A stretch of DNA of 64,000 bases from Falsiroseomonas oleicola (GTDB lineage Bacteria > Pseudomonadota > Alphaproteobacteria > Acetobacterales > Acetobacteraceae). The position numbers and the translations under genes were made by a program. The notes beneath the pieces are model-generated. The model saw only the letters and a program-made list of their open reading frames with translations. It was not told where the DNA came from and did not search any database. The stretch spans positions 757,957 through 821,956 of the forward strand of contig NZ_JAERQM010000002.1 of NCBI RefSeq assembly GCF_019029495.1, in the 5' to 3' direction. Shown here piece after piece: positions 42,491-50,753 of this stretch (position 1 is the stretch's first letter; each line of letters starts with the position of its first letter).

Positions 42491-44527
42491 ATGAGCGCCG
42501 CGAAGCCCGTGCGCATCGCCGTCGATATCGGCGGCACCTTCACCGACCTGCAGATCCTCGATGCCCGCCAGGGCCGCATCCAGGCCTGGAAGACGCCCAC
42601 CACCCCCGCCGATCCCTCCGAGGGCCTGCTGACCGGGGTGCGGGAGGCGGCGGCGCGCTTCGGCTTCTCGCTGGCCGAGGTGGGGCTGCTGCTGCATGGC
42701 ACGACCATCGCCACCAATGCCGTGCTGGAACGCAAGCTGGCGCGCGGCGTGCTGCTGACCACCGCGGGCTTCGAGGATGTGCTGGAGATCACGCGGCACG
42801 TCCGCCGCGACATCTACGGCCTGGCGCCCGACCCCTTCCCCTGCCTGATCGCGCGCGACATGCGCTTCGGCGTGGTCGAACGGCTGCGCGCCGATGGCAG
42901 CGTGGAACAGAAGCTGGATGGCCTCGGCGCGGTGATGGCGCGGCTGCGCGCGGCGGCACCCGAAGCGGTCGCCATCGGCCTGCTGCATGCTTATGCCAAT
43001 CCCGCCCATGAACAGGCGCTGCGGGATGCCGTGGCGCAGGCGCTGCCCGGCGTGCCGGTGAGCCTCTCCTCCGAGGTCAGCCCGGAAATCCGCGAATACG
43101 AACGCCTGTCCACCACGGTGCTGAACGCGCTGCTGATGCCGGTGGTGCGGCGCTACCTCGAAAGGCTGGAATCGCGGCTGGGGGAGGGCGGTTTTGCGCC
43201 GCGCATCTTCCTGGTGCAGTCGAATGGCGGCATGTGCAGCCTGCGCCACGCGGCCGAACAGCCGGCGCGGCTGCTGCTCTCCGGCCCCTCCGGCGGCGCG
43301 CTCGCGGCGGAGCGGCTTTCGCGCCGGCTGTCGCGGCCCAATCTCGTTGCGGTCGACATGGGCGGCACCAGCTTCGATGTCAGCGTGGTGCAGGACCATC
43401 GCATCGGGCTGGTGACGCAGGGCGAGGTCGGCGGGTTGCCGGTGCGGCTGCCGATGGTCGAAATGCGCACCATCGGCGCCGGCGGTGGCTCCATCTCCGC
43501 CGTGGATGCGGCGGGACGGCTGACCGCCGGGCCGCGCAGCGCCGGCGCCAGGCCCGGGCCGGTCTGCTACGGGCGCGGCGGGGTGGAACCCACGGTAACG
43601 GACGCCAATGCGGTGCTCGGCCGCTTCGATCCGGATTTCTTTCTCGGCGGTGCGATGACGCTGGACCTGGCGGCGGCGCGGGACGCGATGGCGGCGCGCG
43701 TCGGCACGCCGCTCGGACTGGGGACGGAGGAAGCGGCGGAGGGCGTGCTGCGCGTCACCAATGCGCAGCTCGCCGCCGCCGTGCGGCTTTCGCTGTTCGA
43801 GAAGGGGCTCGATCCGCGCGAATTTTCGCTGTTGTCCTTCGGTGGCGCGGGCGGGCTGCATGCGACGGAAGTGGCCGATGAACTCGGCATCACCGAGGTG
43901 ATCTTCCCGCGGGAGCCGGGCACGCTCTCGGCCTATGGCATCCTGTTCTCCGACCTGGCGCAGGACATCGCGCGGTCGCGGCTCTATGCGGCCGATGAAT
44001 CGCAGGCCTTGCTGCTGGCCGAGGCCGTCGCCTCGCTGCGGGCCGAAGGCATGGCGCGGCTGGCGGCGGATGAGGTGCCGGAGGATCGGCGTGCGGTCGA
44101 GATCGCCGCCGATCTGCGCTATCGCGGCCAGGCTTTTGAGCTGCTGGTGCCCTGGCCGGAGGCGCCGGCTTTGGCGCCGCTGGTGGCGCGCTTCCACAGC
44201 GCGCATCGTGCGCGATTCTCCTACGCGGCGGAAGGCGATCCGGTGGAGATCGTCACCCTGCGCGCCACCGCCATCGGCCGCCTCGACAAGCCGGCGGAGG
44301 CAGCGCCGGAGGCGGCGGATGCCGCCACCATGCCTGGCACGCGCCGCATCTGGCAGGGTGGCACGGCCAGCGACTGGCCGGTCTGGCGGCGGGAGGCGTT
44401 GCGGCTGGGCGAGGCGCTGGTAGGCCCCGCCATCATCGAGGAAGCCTTCGCCACCCATGTCATCGCCCGCCACTGGCAGGCCTCCCTCGACCCCGAAGGC
44501 GCCATCGTCGCGCGGAGGATGGTGTGA
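42491..44527 (+). CDS. hyuA: Hydantoinase/oxoprolinase subunit A
   Basis: A 678-residue ATP-dependent ring-opening subunit of the hydantoinase A/acetone carboxylase/5-oxoprolinase family. Actin-fold ATPase motifs are clear: AVDIGGTFTDLQILD at the N-terminus, LLHGTTIATNAVLERK, VAVDMGGTSFDVSVVQD and TIGAGGGSISAVDAAGR. It forms a complex with HyuB, whose ATG overlaps its stop. Possible substrates are N-methylhydantoin, 5-oxoproline-like lactams or ketones. Starts at ATGs 42407 or 42431 would add sequence before the family opening. Confidence 0.93.
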   Translation: MSAAKPVRIAVDIGGTFTDLQILDARQGRIQAWKTPTTPADPSEGLLTGVREAAARFGFSLAEVGLLLHGTTIATNAVLERKLARGVLLTTAGFEDVLEITRHVRRDIYGLAPDPFPCLIARDMRFGVVERLRADGSVEQKLDGLGAVMARLRAAAPEAVAIGLLHAYANPAHEQALRDAVAQALPGVPVSLSSEVSPEIREYERLSTTVLNALLMPVVRRYLERLESRLGEGGFAPRIFLVQSNGGMCSLRHAAEQPARLLLSGPSGGALAAERLSRRLSRPNLVAVDMGGTSFDVSVVQDHRIGLVTQGEVGGLPVRLPMVEMRTIGAGGGSISAVDAAGRLTAGPRSAGARPGPVCYGRGGVEPTVTDANAVLGRFDPDFFLGGAMTLDLAAARDAMAARVGTPLGLGTEEAAEGVLRVTNAQLAAAVRLSLFEKGLDPREFSLLSFGGAGGLHATEVADELGITEVIFPREPGTLSAYGILFSDLAQDIARSRLYAADESQALLLAEAVASLRAEGMARLAADEVPEDRRAVEIAADLRYRGQAFELLVPWPEAPALAPLVARFHSAHRARFSYAAEGDPVEIVTLRATAIGRLDKPAEAAPEAADAATMPGTRRIWQGGTASDWPVWRREALRLGEALVGPAIIEEAFATHVIARHWQASLDPEGAIVARRMV

Positions 44528-46152
44528 TGCTCGGACCCATCGAGATCGAGGTGATCCGCAACGCGCTGAATGCGGCGGCGGCGGAGATGGACATCACCAT
44601 CTGGCGCACCAGCCGCAGCACCATCGTGCGCGAGCTGCTGGACTACTCCACCGCCGTCTTCGATGCGGAGGGGCGCAACCTGGCGCAGAGCGCGCGCATC
44701 CCTGGCCATCTCAATTCGATGACCCATGCGCTGCGCACGCTGCTGGCGGACCATGTGCCGGCGGAGGATTGGCATGAGGGTGACGTCGTCATCTTCAACG
44801 ATCCCTATTGCGGCGGCCAGCACCTGCCGGACATTCTGGCCTTCCGGCCCGTCTTCCAGGACGGCGCCCGCATCGCCTTCGTCGGCACGCTGTGCCACCA
44901 CATCGATGTGGGCGGGCTGGTCGCGGGGAGCTATGCGGCGAAGGCGACCGAAATCTTCCAGGAAGGTCTGCGCATTCCGCCCGTGAAGATCATTGAAGCG
45001 GGCCGTCGCAACGAGGGCATCTGGGCGATGATCCGCCAGAATGTCCGCAAGCCGGATCTGCTGCTCGGCGACCTCTCCTCCCAGCTCGCCAGCCTGGAAG
45101 TCGGCGCCGCCGCCCTGTCGCGGCTGGCCACGCGCTTCGGTGCGGAAGCGGTGGTGGAGGCGGGCGCGCGCATCCTGGATATGAGCGAGGCCGGCATGCG
45201 CGCCGCCATCGGCCGCATGCCCGATGGCGTCTATGAATTCGAGGATTTCCTCGACGACGACGGCATCGCCATCGGCGAGCGCATCCGCCTGCATGTGACG
45301 CTGACCATCACCGGGGAGACGGCGCTGGTCGATCTCTCGGGCTGTGGCGCGCAGGTGGCGGGGCCGACCAATGCGACGCTGGCCAGCACCAATGCGGCGG
45401 TGATGTTCGCGCTGATGTGCTGCGCCGATTCATCCCTGCATATGAGCGCCGGCTGCTACCGCCCGATCACCGTGGTGGCGCCCGAGGGGCTGGTGGTGAA
45501 TGCGCGCCATCCCGCGCCGGTCGCGCATCGCATTGCCGTCACGCACCGCCTGCTGAACGCCATGAATGGCGCTCTGCACCAGGCGGTGCCGGACCTCATC
45601 CCCGCCGCCTATTACGGCAACAGCTACGTCACCACCTTCCAGACAGTGCAGGAAAGCGGGGCACGGGAAGTGCTGGTGGAGATCGAGATCGGCGGATCAG
45701 GTGCGCATCCGGTGAAGGATGGCGTGAACGCCTATGCCTCCGGCATGCACAACAACGCCAATATCCCCGTAGAGATGATCGAGGCGCAGATGCCGCTTAC
45801 GGTGCTGCGCTACGGGTTGCGGCGCGGCAGCGGCGGGCCGGGGCAGTTCCGCGGCGGGCTGGGGCTGGTGCGCGAATGGCGCATCGACAGCGCCGGCTGC
45901 TTCTTCACCGCCAATATGGACCGCTTCGACCACGCGCCCTATGGCCTGGCCGGCGGCGGAGAAGCCGCGAAGGGCGCGCTGGTGCTGCGCCGCGACGGCG
46001 TGGAATCGCCGATCCCGCCCAAGACCGACAACCTGTCGCTGCGCCAGGGCGATGTGGTGCGGCTGGAGACCAGCGGCGGCGGCGGCTTCGGCCCCCTGGA
46101 GGCGCGCGACGCGGAGGCCTCGTCACGCGATCGCCGGATGGGCTATCTGTGA
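44527..46152 (+). CDS. hyuB: Hydantoinase/oxoprolinase subunit B
   Basis: A 541-residue HyuB-type subunit. LGPIEIEVIRNALNAAAAEM opens the family, NDPYCGGQHLPDILAFRPVF carries the conserved Asp and Gly-Gly-Gln-His, and GSGAHPVKDGVNAYASG with RRGSGGPGQFRGGLGLVREW mark the C-terminal part. The start ATG shares a base with the hyuA stop. Its own stop region overlaps a GTG for the next hydrolase, but an ATG 24 bases beyond has a better ribosome site. Confidence 0.94.
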   Translation: MLGPIEIEVIRNALNAAAAEMDITIWRTSRSTIVRELLDYSTAVFDAEGRNLAQSARIPGHLNSMTHALRTLLADHVPAEDWHEGDVVIFNDPYCGGQHLPDILAFRPVFQDGARIAFVGTLCHHIDVGGLVAGSYAAKATEIFQEGLRIPPVKIIEAGRRNEGIWAMIRQNVRKPDLLLGDLSSQLASLEVGAAALSRLATRFGAEAVVEAGARILDMSEAGMRAAIGRMPDGVYEFEDFLDDDGIAIGERIRLHVTLTITGETALVDLSGCGAQVAGPTNATLASTNAAVMFALMCCADSSLHMSAGCYRPITVVAPEGLVVNARHPAPVAHRIAVTHRLLNAMNGALHQAVPDLIPAAYYGNSYVTTFQTVQESGAREVLVEIEIGGSGAHPVKDGVNAYASGMHNNANIPVEMIEAQMPLTVLRYGLRRGSGGPGQFRGGLGLVREWRIDSAGCFFTANMDRFDHAPYGLAGGGEAAKGALVLRRDGVESPIPPKTDNLSLRQGDVVRLETSGGGGFGPLEARDAEASSRDRRMGYL

Positions 46153-46175
46153 GCGGAACGGCAGGAGAGCGCGCC

Positions 46176-47399
46176 ATGGGTGGCATCAGCATCGGAAATC
46201 CGGAATCGGTCGGACTTTCCACCGCAAGGCTGGCGCGTATCGATGCCTGGCGGGATGCGCTGGTCGCCGATGGCAAGATCGCCGGCGCCACCACGCTGGT
46301 GATGCGCCGTGGCGACGTGGCGCATTGCGGCAGCAGTGGCCTCGCCGATCTCGCGCGCGGCCAGGCGATGACTCCGGAGACGATCCACCGCATCTATTCC
46401 ATGACCAAGCCGCTGACCAGCGTGGCCATCATGATGCTGTATGAGGAGGGGCGCTTCCAGCTCGACGATCCGATCAGCCGCTTCCTGCCATACTTCGCCA
46501 ACCAGCGCGTCTGCACGGGCGGTGCGCGCGGCAAGGTGGATACCGTGCCGGCGATGCGCGGCATCACCTTCCGGGATTTGCTGACGCATACATCGGGCCT
46601 GACCTACGGCTTCATGCAGGCGACCGCCGTGGATGCAATGTATCGCGATCAAGGCATCGACTATGGCAGCGCGGAAACCTCGCTGGGCGAGGTGACGGAA
46701 GCACTCGCAAAACTGCCGCTGATCGCGGAGCCGGGGACGGCGTGGAACTACTCGGTCTCCACCGATGTGCTCGGCTATCTGGTGGAGGTGATCTCCGGCC
46801 GGCCTTTCGCGACCCTCCTCAAGGAAAGGCTGATCGATCCGCTCGGCATGGTGGACACGGATTTCCATGTGCGGGAGGGGCAGGGCGCGCGCTTCGCCGC
46901 GAATTACGCGCTGGCCAGCGACCGCAGCCTGAAGCTGATCGATGACCCCGCCACCAGCCGCTATCTGTCCTCCCGAAAAGTGCATTCGGGGGGCGGCGGG
47001 CTGGTCTCCACCGCGGCGGATTATCTGCGCTTCTGCCGCATGCTGCTGAACAAGGGGGAGCTCGACGGCATCCGCTATCTCGGCCGCAAGTCCGTCGAGC
47101 TGATGATGTCGAACCATCTGCGCGGCGACATGGCGGCGATGGGCCAGCCGCGCTGGTCGGAAAGCACGGCGGAGGGCATCGGCTTCGGCCTCGGCTTCTC
47201 CGTCACGCTGGACCCGGCGCGGGCGCAGATCCTCGGCACGCCCGGCGAATGCGCCTGGGGTGGCGCCGCCAGCACTGCCTTCTGGGTCGACCCGGCGGAG
47301 GACATGGCGGTGATCCTGCTGACCCAGCTCATGCCCTCCTCCACCTGGCCGCTGCGGCGCGAATTGCGCGTGCTGAGCTATCAGGCGGTGGTGGACTGA
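46176..47399 (+). CDS. Serine beta-lactamase-fold hydrolase (class C esterase type)
   Basis: A 407-residue penicillin-binding-protein-like hydrolase. The nucleophile motif SMTK is at Ser75-Lys78, the catalytic Tyr192 is in WNYSVSTDVLGYL, and HSGGGG at 270-275 replaces the KTG triad. No signal peptide, so cytoplasmic and more likely an esterase or amide hydrolase than antibiotic resistance. The ATG has AGGAGA at 8 bases; a GTG nine codons earlier overlaps the hyuB stop. It probably acts in the same pathway as HyuAB. Confidence 0.9.
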   Translation: MGGISIGNPESVGLSTARLARIDAWRDALVADGKIAGATTLVMRRGDVAHCGSSGLADLARGQAMTPETIHRIYSMTKPLTSVAIMMLYEEGRFQLDDPISRFLPYFANQRVCTGGARGKVDTVPAMRGITFRDLLTHTSGLTYGFMQATAVDAMYRDQGIDYGSAETSLGEVTEALAKLPLIAEPGTAWNYSVSTDVLGYLVEVISGRPFATLLKERLIDPLGMVDTDFHVREGQGARFAANYALASDRSLKLIDDPATSRYLSSRKVHSGGGGLVSTAADYLRFCRMLLNKGELDGIRYLGRKSVELMMSNHLRGDMAAMGQPRWSESTAEGIGFGLGFSVTLDPARAQILGTPGECAWGGAASTAFWVDPAEDMAVILLTQLMPSSTWPLRRELRVLSYQAVVD

Positions 47400-47402
47400 T
47401 GG

Positions 47403-48191
47403 CTACATGTTCCGCCGCGCCGCCCGCAGCGTCGGCAATCCGATACCCGTCGCCTCGAACCCGCCATCCACGGCGATGACCTGGCCGGTGATGTAGCTGG
47501 CGCGGTCGCTGCACAGGAAGAAGATCGCCTCGGCCAACTCACTCTCCAGCCCGTAGCGGTCGAGCGGGATGGTGTCGTGGTAGTCGCGGCGGATTTCCGG
47601 CGTGTGCACTGCCTTGGCCATGGCGGTGTCCACCGGCCCCGGCGCCACCGCATTCACGCGAATGCCGAGGGATGCCAGTTCCACCGCCTGCTGCTTCGTC
47701 AGATGCGCGAGGCCCGCCTTGCTGGTGCCATAGGCCACCCGCAGGGTGGAGGCACGCAGGCCGGAGATGGAGGTGATGTTCACCACCGCCCCACCGCCGC
47801 CTTCCGCCATCAGCGGCGCCGCCGCCTGCACCGTCAGGAACGGCCCGGTGAGGTTCACCGCCAGCACCCGCGCCCATTCCTCCGGCGTCGTCTCCAGCAT
47901 CGGCTTGAAGACGGCGGTGCCGGCATTGTTCACCAGCGCGTCCAGCCGGCCGAAATGCGCATGGACCGCGCGTATCGCAGCCGTGATGGCGACGGCATCG
48001 GCCACGTCGCATTGCAATGCCAGGGTGACGTCTGGCTGCGCCAGTTTCGCCATCGCATCCGCCAGCGCCGCCGCCTCGATATCCAGCAGCGCCACCCGCC
48101 AGCCTTCAGCCCGAAAACGCCGCGCGGTGGCGAGGCCGATGCCGCGCCCGGCGCCGGTGATGAGCGCGACCCGTGCCGGGTCCTGTGACAT
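47403..48191 (-). CDS. SDR-family oxidoreductase
   Basis: A 262-residue short-chain dehydrogenase. ALITGAGRGIGLATARRF is the NAD(P) motif, NNAG is in DALVNNAGTAVF, and the catalytic residues are in ITSISGLRASTLRVAYGTSK. A C-terminal GQVIAVDGGFEATG completes the classical SDR pattern. An ATG two codons earlier (48197) is also possible. It converges on the beta-lactamase-fold gene with three bases between them and diverges from the amidase gene. Confidence 0.92.
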   Translation of the reverse strand: MSQDPARVALITGAGRGIGLATARRFRAEGWRVALLDIEAAALADAMAKLAQPDVTLALQCDVADAVAITAAIRAVHAHFGRLDALVNNAGTAVFKPMLETTPEEWARVLAVNLTGPFLTVQAAAPLMAEGGGGAVVNITSISGLRASTLRVAYGTSKAGLAHLTKQQAVELASLGIRVNAVAPGPVDTAMAKAVHTPEIRRDYHDTIPLDRYGLESELAEAIFFLCSDRASYITGQVIAVDGGFEATGIGLPTLRAARRNM

Positions 48192-48208
48192 GGCCATCCC
48201 CCCATTTT

Positions 48209-48228
48209 GACCGTAGCATTCCACGGTC
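48209..48228. promoter_or_regulatory. Inverted repeat in the SDR/amidase divergent promoter
   Basis: GACCGT-N8-ACGGTC in the 83-base gap between divergent genes. The 14-base centre-to-centre spacing suits a dimeric repressor. No regulator gene adjoins it. Confidence 0.35.
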
Positions 48229-48274
48229 GCGGGGGGCTGCGCCATACTCCGTTGAAACGTCGCAGGAGCCGTCG

Positions 48275-49438
48275 ATGTCCCCCTTCGTGCCCGGAACCGC
48301 GATTTGCATCGAGGGCCGCCCCGGCGGCCCGCTCTCCGGCCTGCGCTTTGCCGCCAAGGACCTGTTCGACATCGCCGGCCACCCGACCGGCGGCGGCAAT
48401 CCCGACTGGGCGCGGCAGAATCCGGTGCCGGTGCGCCATGCCTGGGCGGTGCAGACCCTGCTCGACGCCGGCGCGACGCTTGTGGGGAAAACCATCACCG
48501 ACGAGGTCTCGCTGGGAATCCTGGGGGAGAACGCCTTCGAGGGCACGCCGTTGAACCCCGCCGCGCCGGGATACGTGCCGGGCGGATCCTCCTCCGGCTC
48601 CGCCAGCGCCGTGGCGCAAGGGCTGTGTGAGACGGCACTGGGGACGGATACGGGCGGTTCTGTCCGCGTGCCGGCCAGCTTCTGCGGGCTTCATGGCATC
48701 CGCCCGACGCATGGGCGGCTGGACCTGACCGGCATGCTGCCGCAGGCGCCGAGTTCCGACACCACCGGCTGGTTCGCCCGCGACGCCGCGACCTTTGCCC
48801 ACGTCTCCGAAGTGCTGCTGGGGGAAAAGGTGGCCGAGGCGCTGCCCGCGAAGCTCATCATCGCCACCGAAGCCTTCGGCTTCGCCGAGGCCGAGACGGC
48901 CGCCGCCCTGGCCCCCATGCTCGACCGGCTGAAAAAGATCGTCCCGGATTGGCGGGAGGAGGTGATGGCGCCGCCTGGCCTGACCGCCTGGGGCCGTGCC
49001 CAGCGGACCTTGCAGCCCATCGAGGCCTGGGAGACATTCCGGGAATGGATCGAGCGCGACAATCCGCGCTTCGCCTTCTCCGTCGCCCGCGGCCTGGTGC
49101 TGGGCGCGGCGACGGCGGAGGCGGAGCGGGGCTGGGCGGCGCTGATGCGGCAGGAGGCGCGGGGCCGGCTGCGCCATCTGCTGCCGCCGGGCACGGTGCT
49201 CGCCATGCCCACCACGCCCTTCCCGGCGCCCAAGGCCGGGCTGCCGCTGTCGGCGCTGACGCCGATCCGCGACCAGATCCTGTGCCTCTGCGCCCAGGGC
49301 GGGCTGGCCGGGCATCCGCAGATCAGCCTGCCGGGCGCCATGGCGCAGGGCCGGCCCGTGGGCCTGTCCTTGCTCGCGGCGCGCGGTGCGGACACCCTGC
49401 TGCTGCGCATGGCGCTGGCGATGGAGGAGATGGCTTGA
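48275..49438 (+). CDS. Amidase signature family hydrolase (AMI1-like)
   Basis: A 387-residue amidase. The Ser-Ser-Lys triad is complete: Lys28 (RFAAKDLFD), cis-Ser105 (PGGSSSGSAS) and nucleophile Ser129 (TDTGGSVRVP), with the usual 24-residue spacing. The opening FVPGTAICIEG and AGHPTGGGNPDW resemble the short AMI1/indole-acetamide-hydrolase branch. The start has CAGGAG at 8 bases. It overlaps the AtzH-like gene by one base (TGATG). Confidence 0.93.
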   Translation: MSPFVPGTAICIEGRPGGPLSGLRFAAKDLFDIAGHPTGGGNPDWARQNPVPVRHAWAVQTLLDAGATLVGKTITDEVSLGILGENAFEGTPLNPAAPGYVPGGSSSGSASAVAQGLCETALGTDTGGSVRVPASFCGLHGIRPTHGRLDLTGMLPQAPSSDTTGWFARDAATFAHVSEVLLGEKVAEALPAKLIIATEAFGFAEAETAAALAPMLDRLKKIVPDWREEVMAPPGLTAWGRAQRTLQPIEAWETFREWIERDNPRFAFSVARGLVLGAATAEAERGWAALMRQEARGRLRHLLPPGTVLAMPTTPFPAPKAGLPLSALTPIRDQILCLCAQGGLAGHPQISLPGAMAQGRPVGLSLLAARGADTLLLRMALAMEEMA

Positions 49439-49833
49439 TGGAGGTGAATATCCCGGAGGTGGTGGCGGAAATCCGCGCGCTGTTCGAACGCTACGAACAG
49501 GCGCTGATCGACAAGGATGTGGATGTGCTGGATGCCACCTTCTGGAATTCGCCGCATACCATCCGCTACGCCATCCATGAGAATGGCTATGGTTTTGACG
49601 AGATCCACGCGCATCGCGTGCGCCGGCCGCCGGGGCCGGGCATCAAGCTGCACCACCGCCGGCTGGTCATCACCACGCTGGGGCGCGATTTCGCGACCGT
49701 GAACCTGGAATTCGACATGCGCGGGCGCGACATGCCGGGGCGGCAGAGCCAGACTTTTGTGAGGTTTCCGGATGTGGGCTGGAAGGTCGTTGCCGCCCAT
49801 GTCTCGGTGACGGAATCCTCGCCGGCTTATTGA
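49438..49833 (+). CDS. AtzH/HpxZ-like (DUF3225) protein
   Basis: A 131-residue SnoaL-fold protein starting VNIPEVVAEIRALFERYEQA, with YAIHENGYGFDEIHAHR and NLEFDMRGRDMPGRQSQTFV. AtzH and HpxZ accompany amidases that act on carboxybiuret or oxalurate (AtzE, HpxY). Here it directly follows an amidase in a coupled pair, but the third partner AtzG/HpxX (DUF4089) is not visible. Role unknown; possibly an accessory or a second-step enzyme. Confidence 0.87.
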   Translation: MEVNIPEVVAEIRALFERYEQALIDKDVDVLDATFWNSPHTIRYAIHENGYGFDEIHAHRVRRPPGPGIKLHHRRLVITTLGRDFATVNLEFDMRGRDMPGRQSQTFVRFPDVGWKVVAAHVSVTESSPAY

Positions 49834-50615
49834 CCTTCGAGGAAGGTCAGGATCGCCTCCGCCAGCAATTCGGGGGTCTGGAGCGCCATGAAATGGCCGC
49901 TCTCCAGCACCCGGAACACCGCGCCGGGAATCGCCTCCGCCACCGGGGCCACGCGTTCCGGCGGGCGGGTCAGGTCGTGCTGGCCGGCGATGACCAGCAC
50001 GGGGCAGGCGATGCGCGGCAGTTCCGCCGTCATGTCCAGGTCGGCCAGCATGCGCAGGGTGGCGGCGAAGCCGGCGGGGTCGATGCCCATGCGATGCGCC
50101 CGCACCGCCGCGAATCGCGCCGCATCGCCGCGCAGCACAGGCGGGTAGCTCAGCGCCAGGCCGTCATCCACCACGGCGCGCAGCCCATCCCGCTCCAGCC
50201 GCGCGGCGCGGTCGAGCACGCCCTGGCGGGCGGAGGCCGGGACGCCGGTGGCGGGGGAGGTGACGATGGCCGCCCGCACCCGGTCCGGAAAGGTCGCGGC
50301 CAGGTGCAGCGCCAGCGCGCCGCCGACGGCGGTGCCGATCACCACCACGGGCTCGGTGACGCCCAGCGCATCCAGCAGCGCTATCGCGTCCCGCCCCGAC
50401 TGGTCGATGGTCATCGGGCCGAGCGGCTTTTCCGAAAGGCCCGCATTGCGCTGGTCGTGGCGGATGATGCGGAAGCGCGGCGCCAGCAGCGGCAGCAGCG
50501 GGTCCCAGCTTTCCAGGCTGCCGCCCATTTCATGCAGCAGCAGCAGCAGGGTTTCGGGGCTGGTGCCGGTGACCTCGTAGCGCAGGGCGATGCCGGCGGT
50601 GTCGATCCAGGGCAT
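49827..50615 (-). CDS. Alpha/beta-hydrolase-fold protein with Ala at the nucleophile position
   Basis: A 262-residue alpha/beta hydrolase resembling 3-oxoadipate enol-lactonase (DTAGIALRYEVTG, RIIRHDQRNAGLSEKP). The acid and base are in place at Asp214 (AGQHDL) and His241 (ESGHFM), but the nucleophile elbow reads Gly94-Thr-Ala96-Val-Gly98 instead of GxSxG, the codon being GCC. It is therefore either inactive as an esterase or works by a serine-free mechanism. Its 3' end overlaps the convergent AtzH gene by seven bases. Confidence 0.87.
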   Translation of the reverse strand: MPWIDTAGIALRYEVTGTSPETLLLLLHEMGGSLESWDPLLPLLAPRFRIIRHDQRNAGLSEKPLGPMTIDQSGRDAIALLDALGVTEPVVVIGTAVGGALALHLAATFPDRVRAAIVTSPATGVPASARQGVLDRAARLERDGLRAVVDDGLALSYPPVLRGDAARFAAVRAHRMGIDPAGFAATLRMLADLDMTAELPRIACPVLVIAGQHDLTRPPERVAPVAEAIPGAVFRVLESGHFMALQTPELLAEAILTFLEGQ

Positions 50616-50642
50616 CAGATATGTCCTCCAGTCCTGACCTGC

Positions 50643-50740
50643 AGCCTGCGAAGCAGGCTGAGGCCGCGAATGCGGCCCGCCACGGATGTGGCGAGCCAAG
50701 CGAAGCGCCGGCGCCTGAGGGTGAAGTGCGTCAGCACTTC
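50643..50740. repeat. Tandem array of short perfect hairpins
   Basis: Four perfect hairpins in 98 bases: AGCCTGC-GAA-GCAGGCT (50643-50659), GGCCGC-GAAT-GCGGCC (50662-50677), CGCCAC-GGAT-GTGGCG (50678-50693) and GAAGTGC-GTCA-GCACTTC (50723-50740), with a GCGCCGGCGC palindrome (50705-50714) between the last two. They fill the gap between two - strand genes, 13 bases before the MBL gene's stop in reading order. No T-tracts, so RNA processing, stabilisation or a REP-like element is more likely than termination. Confidence 0.6.
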
Positions 50741-50753
50741 GCCGGGTTCCGGA

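Noticed and set aside
50643-50740. CRISPR-like array
   Set aside because: The units are different hairpins without a shared repeat and without spacers of constant length; no cas genes are nearby.
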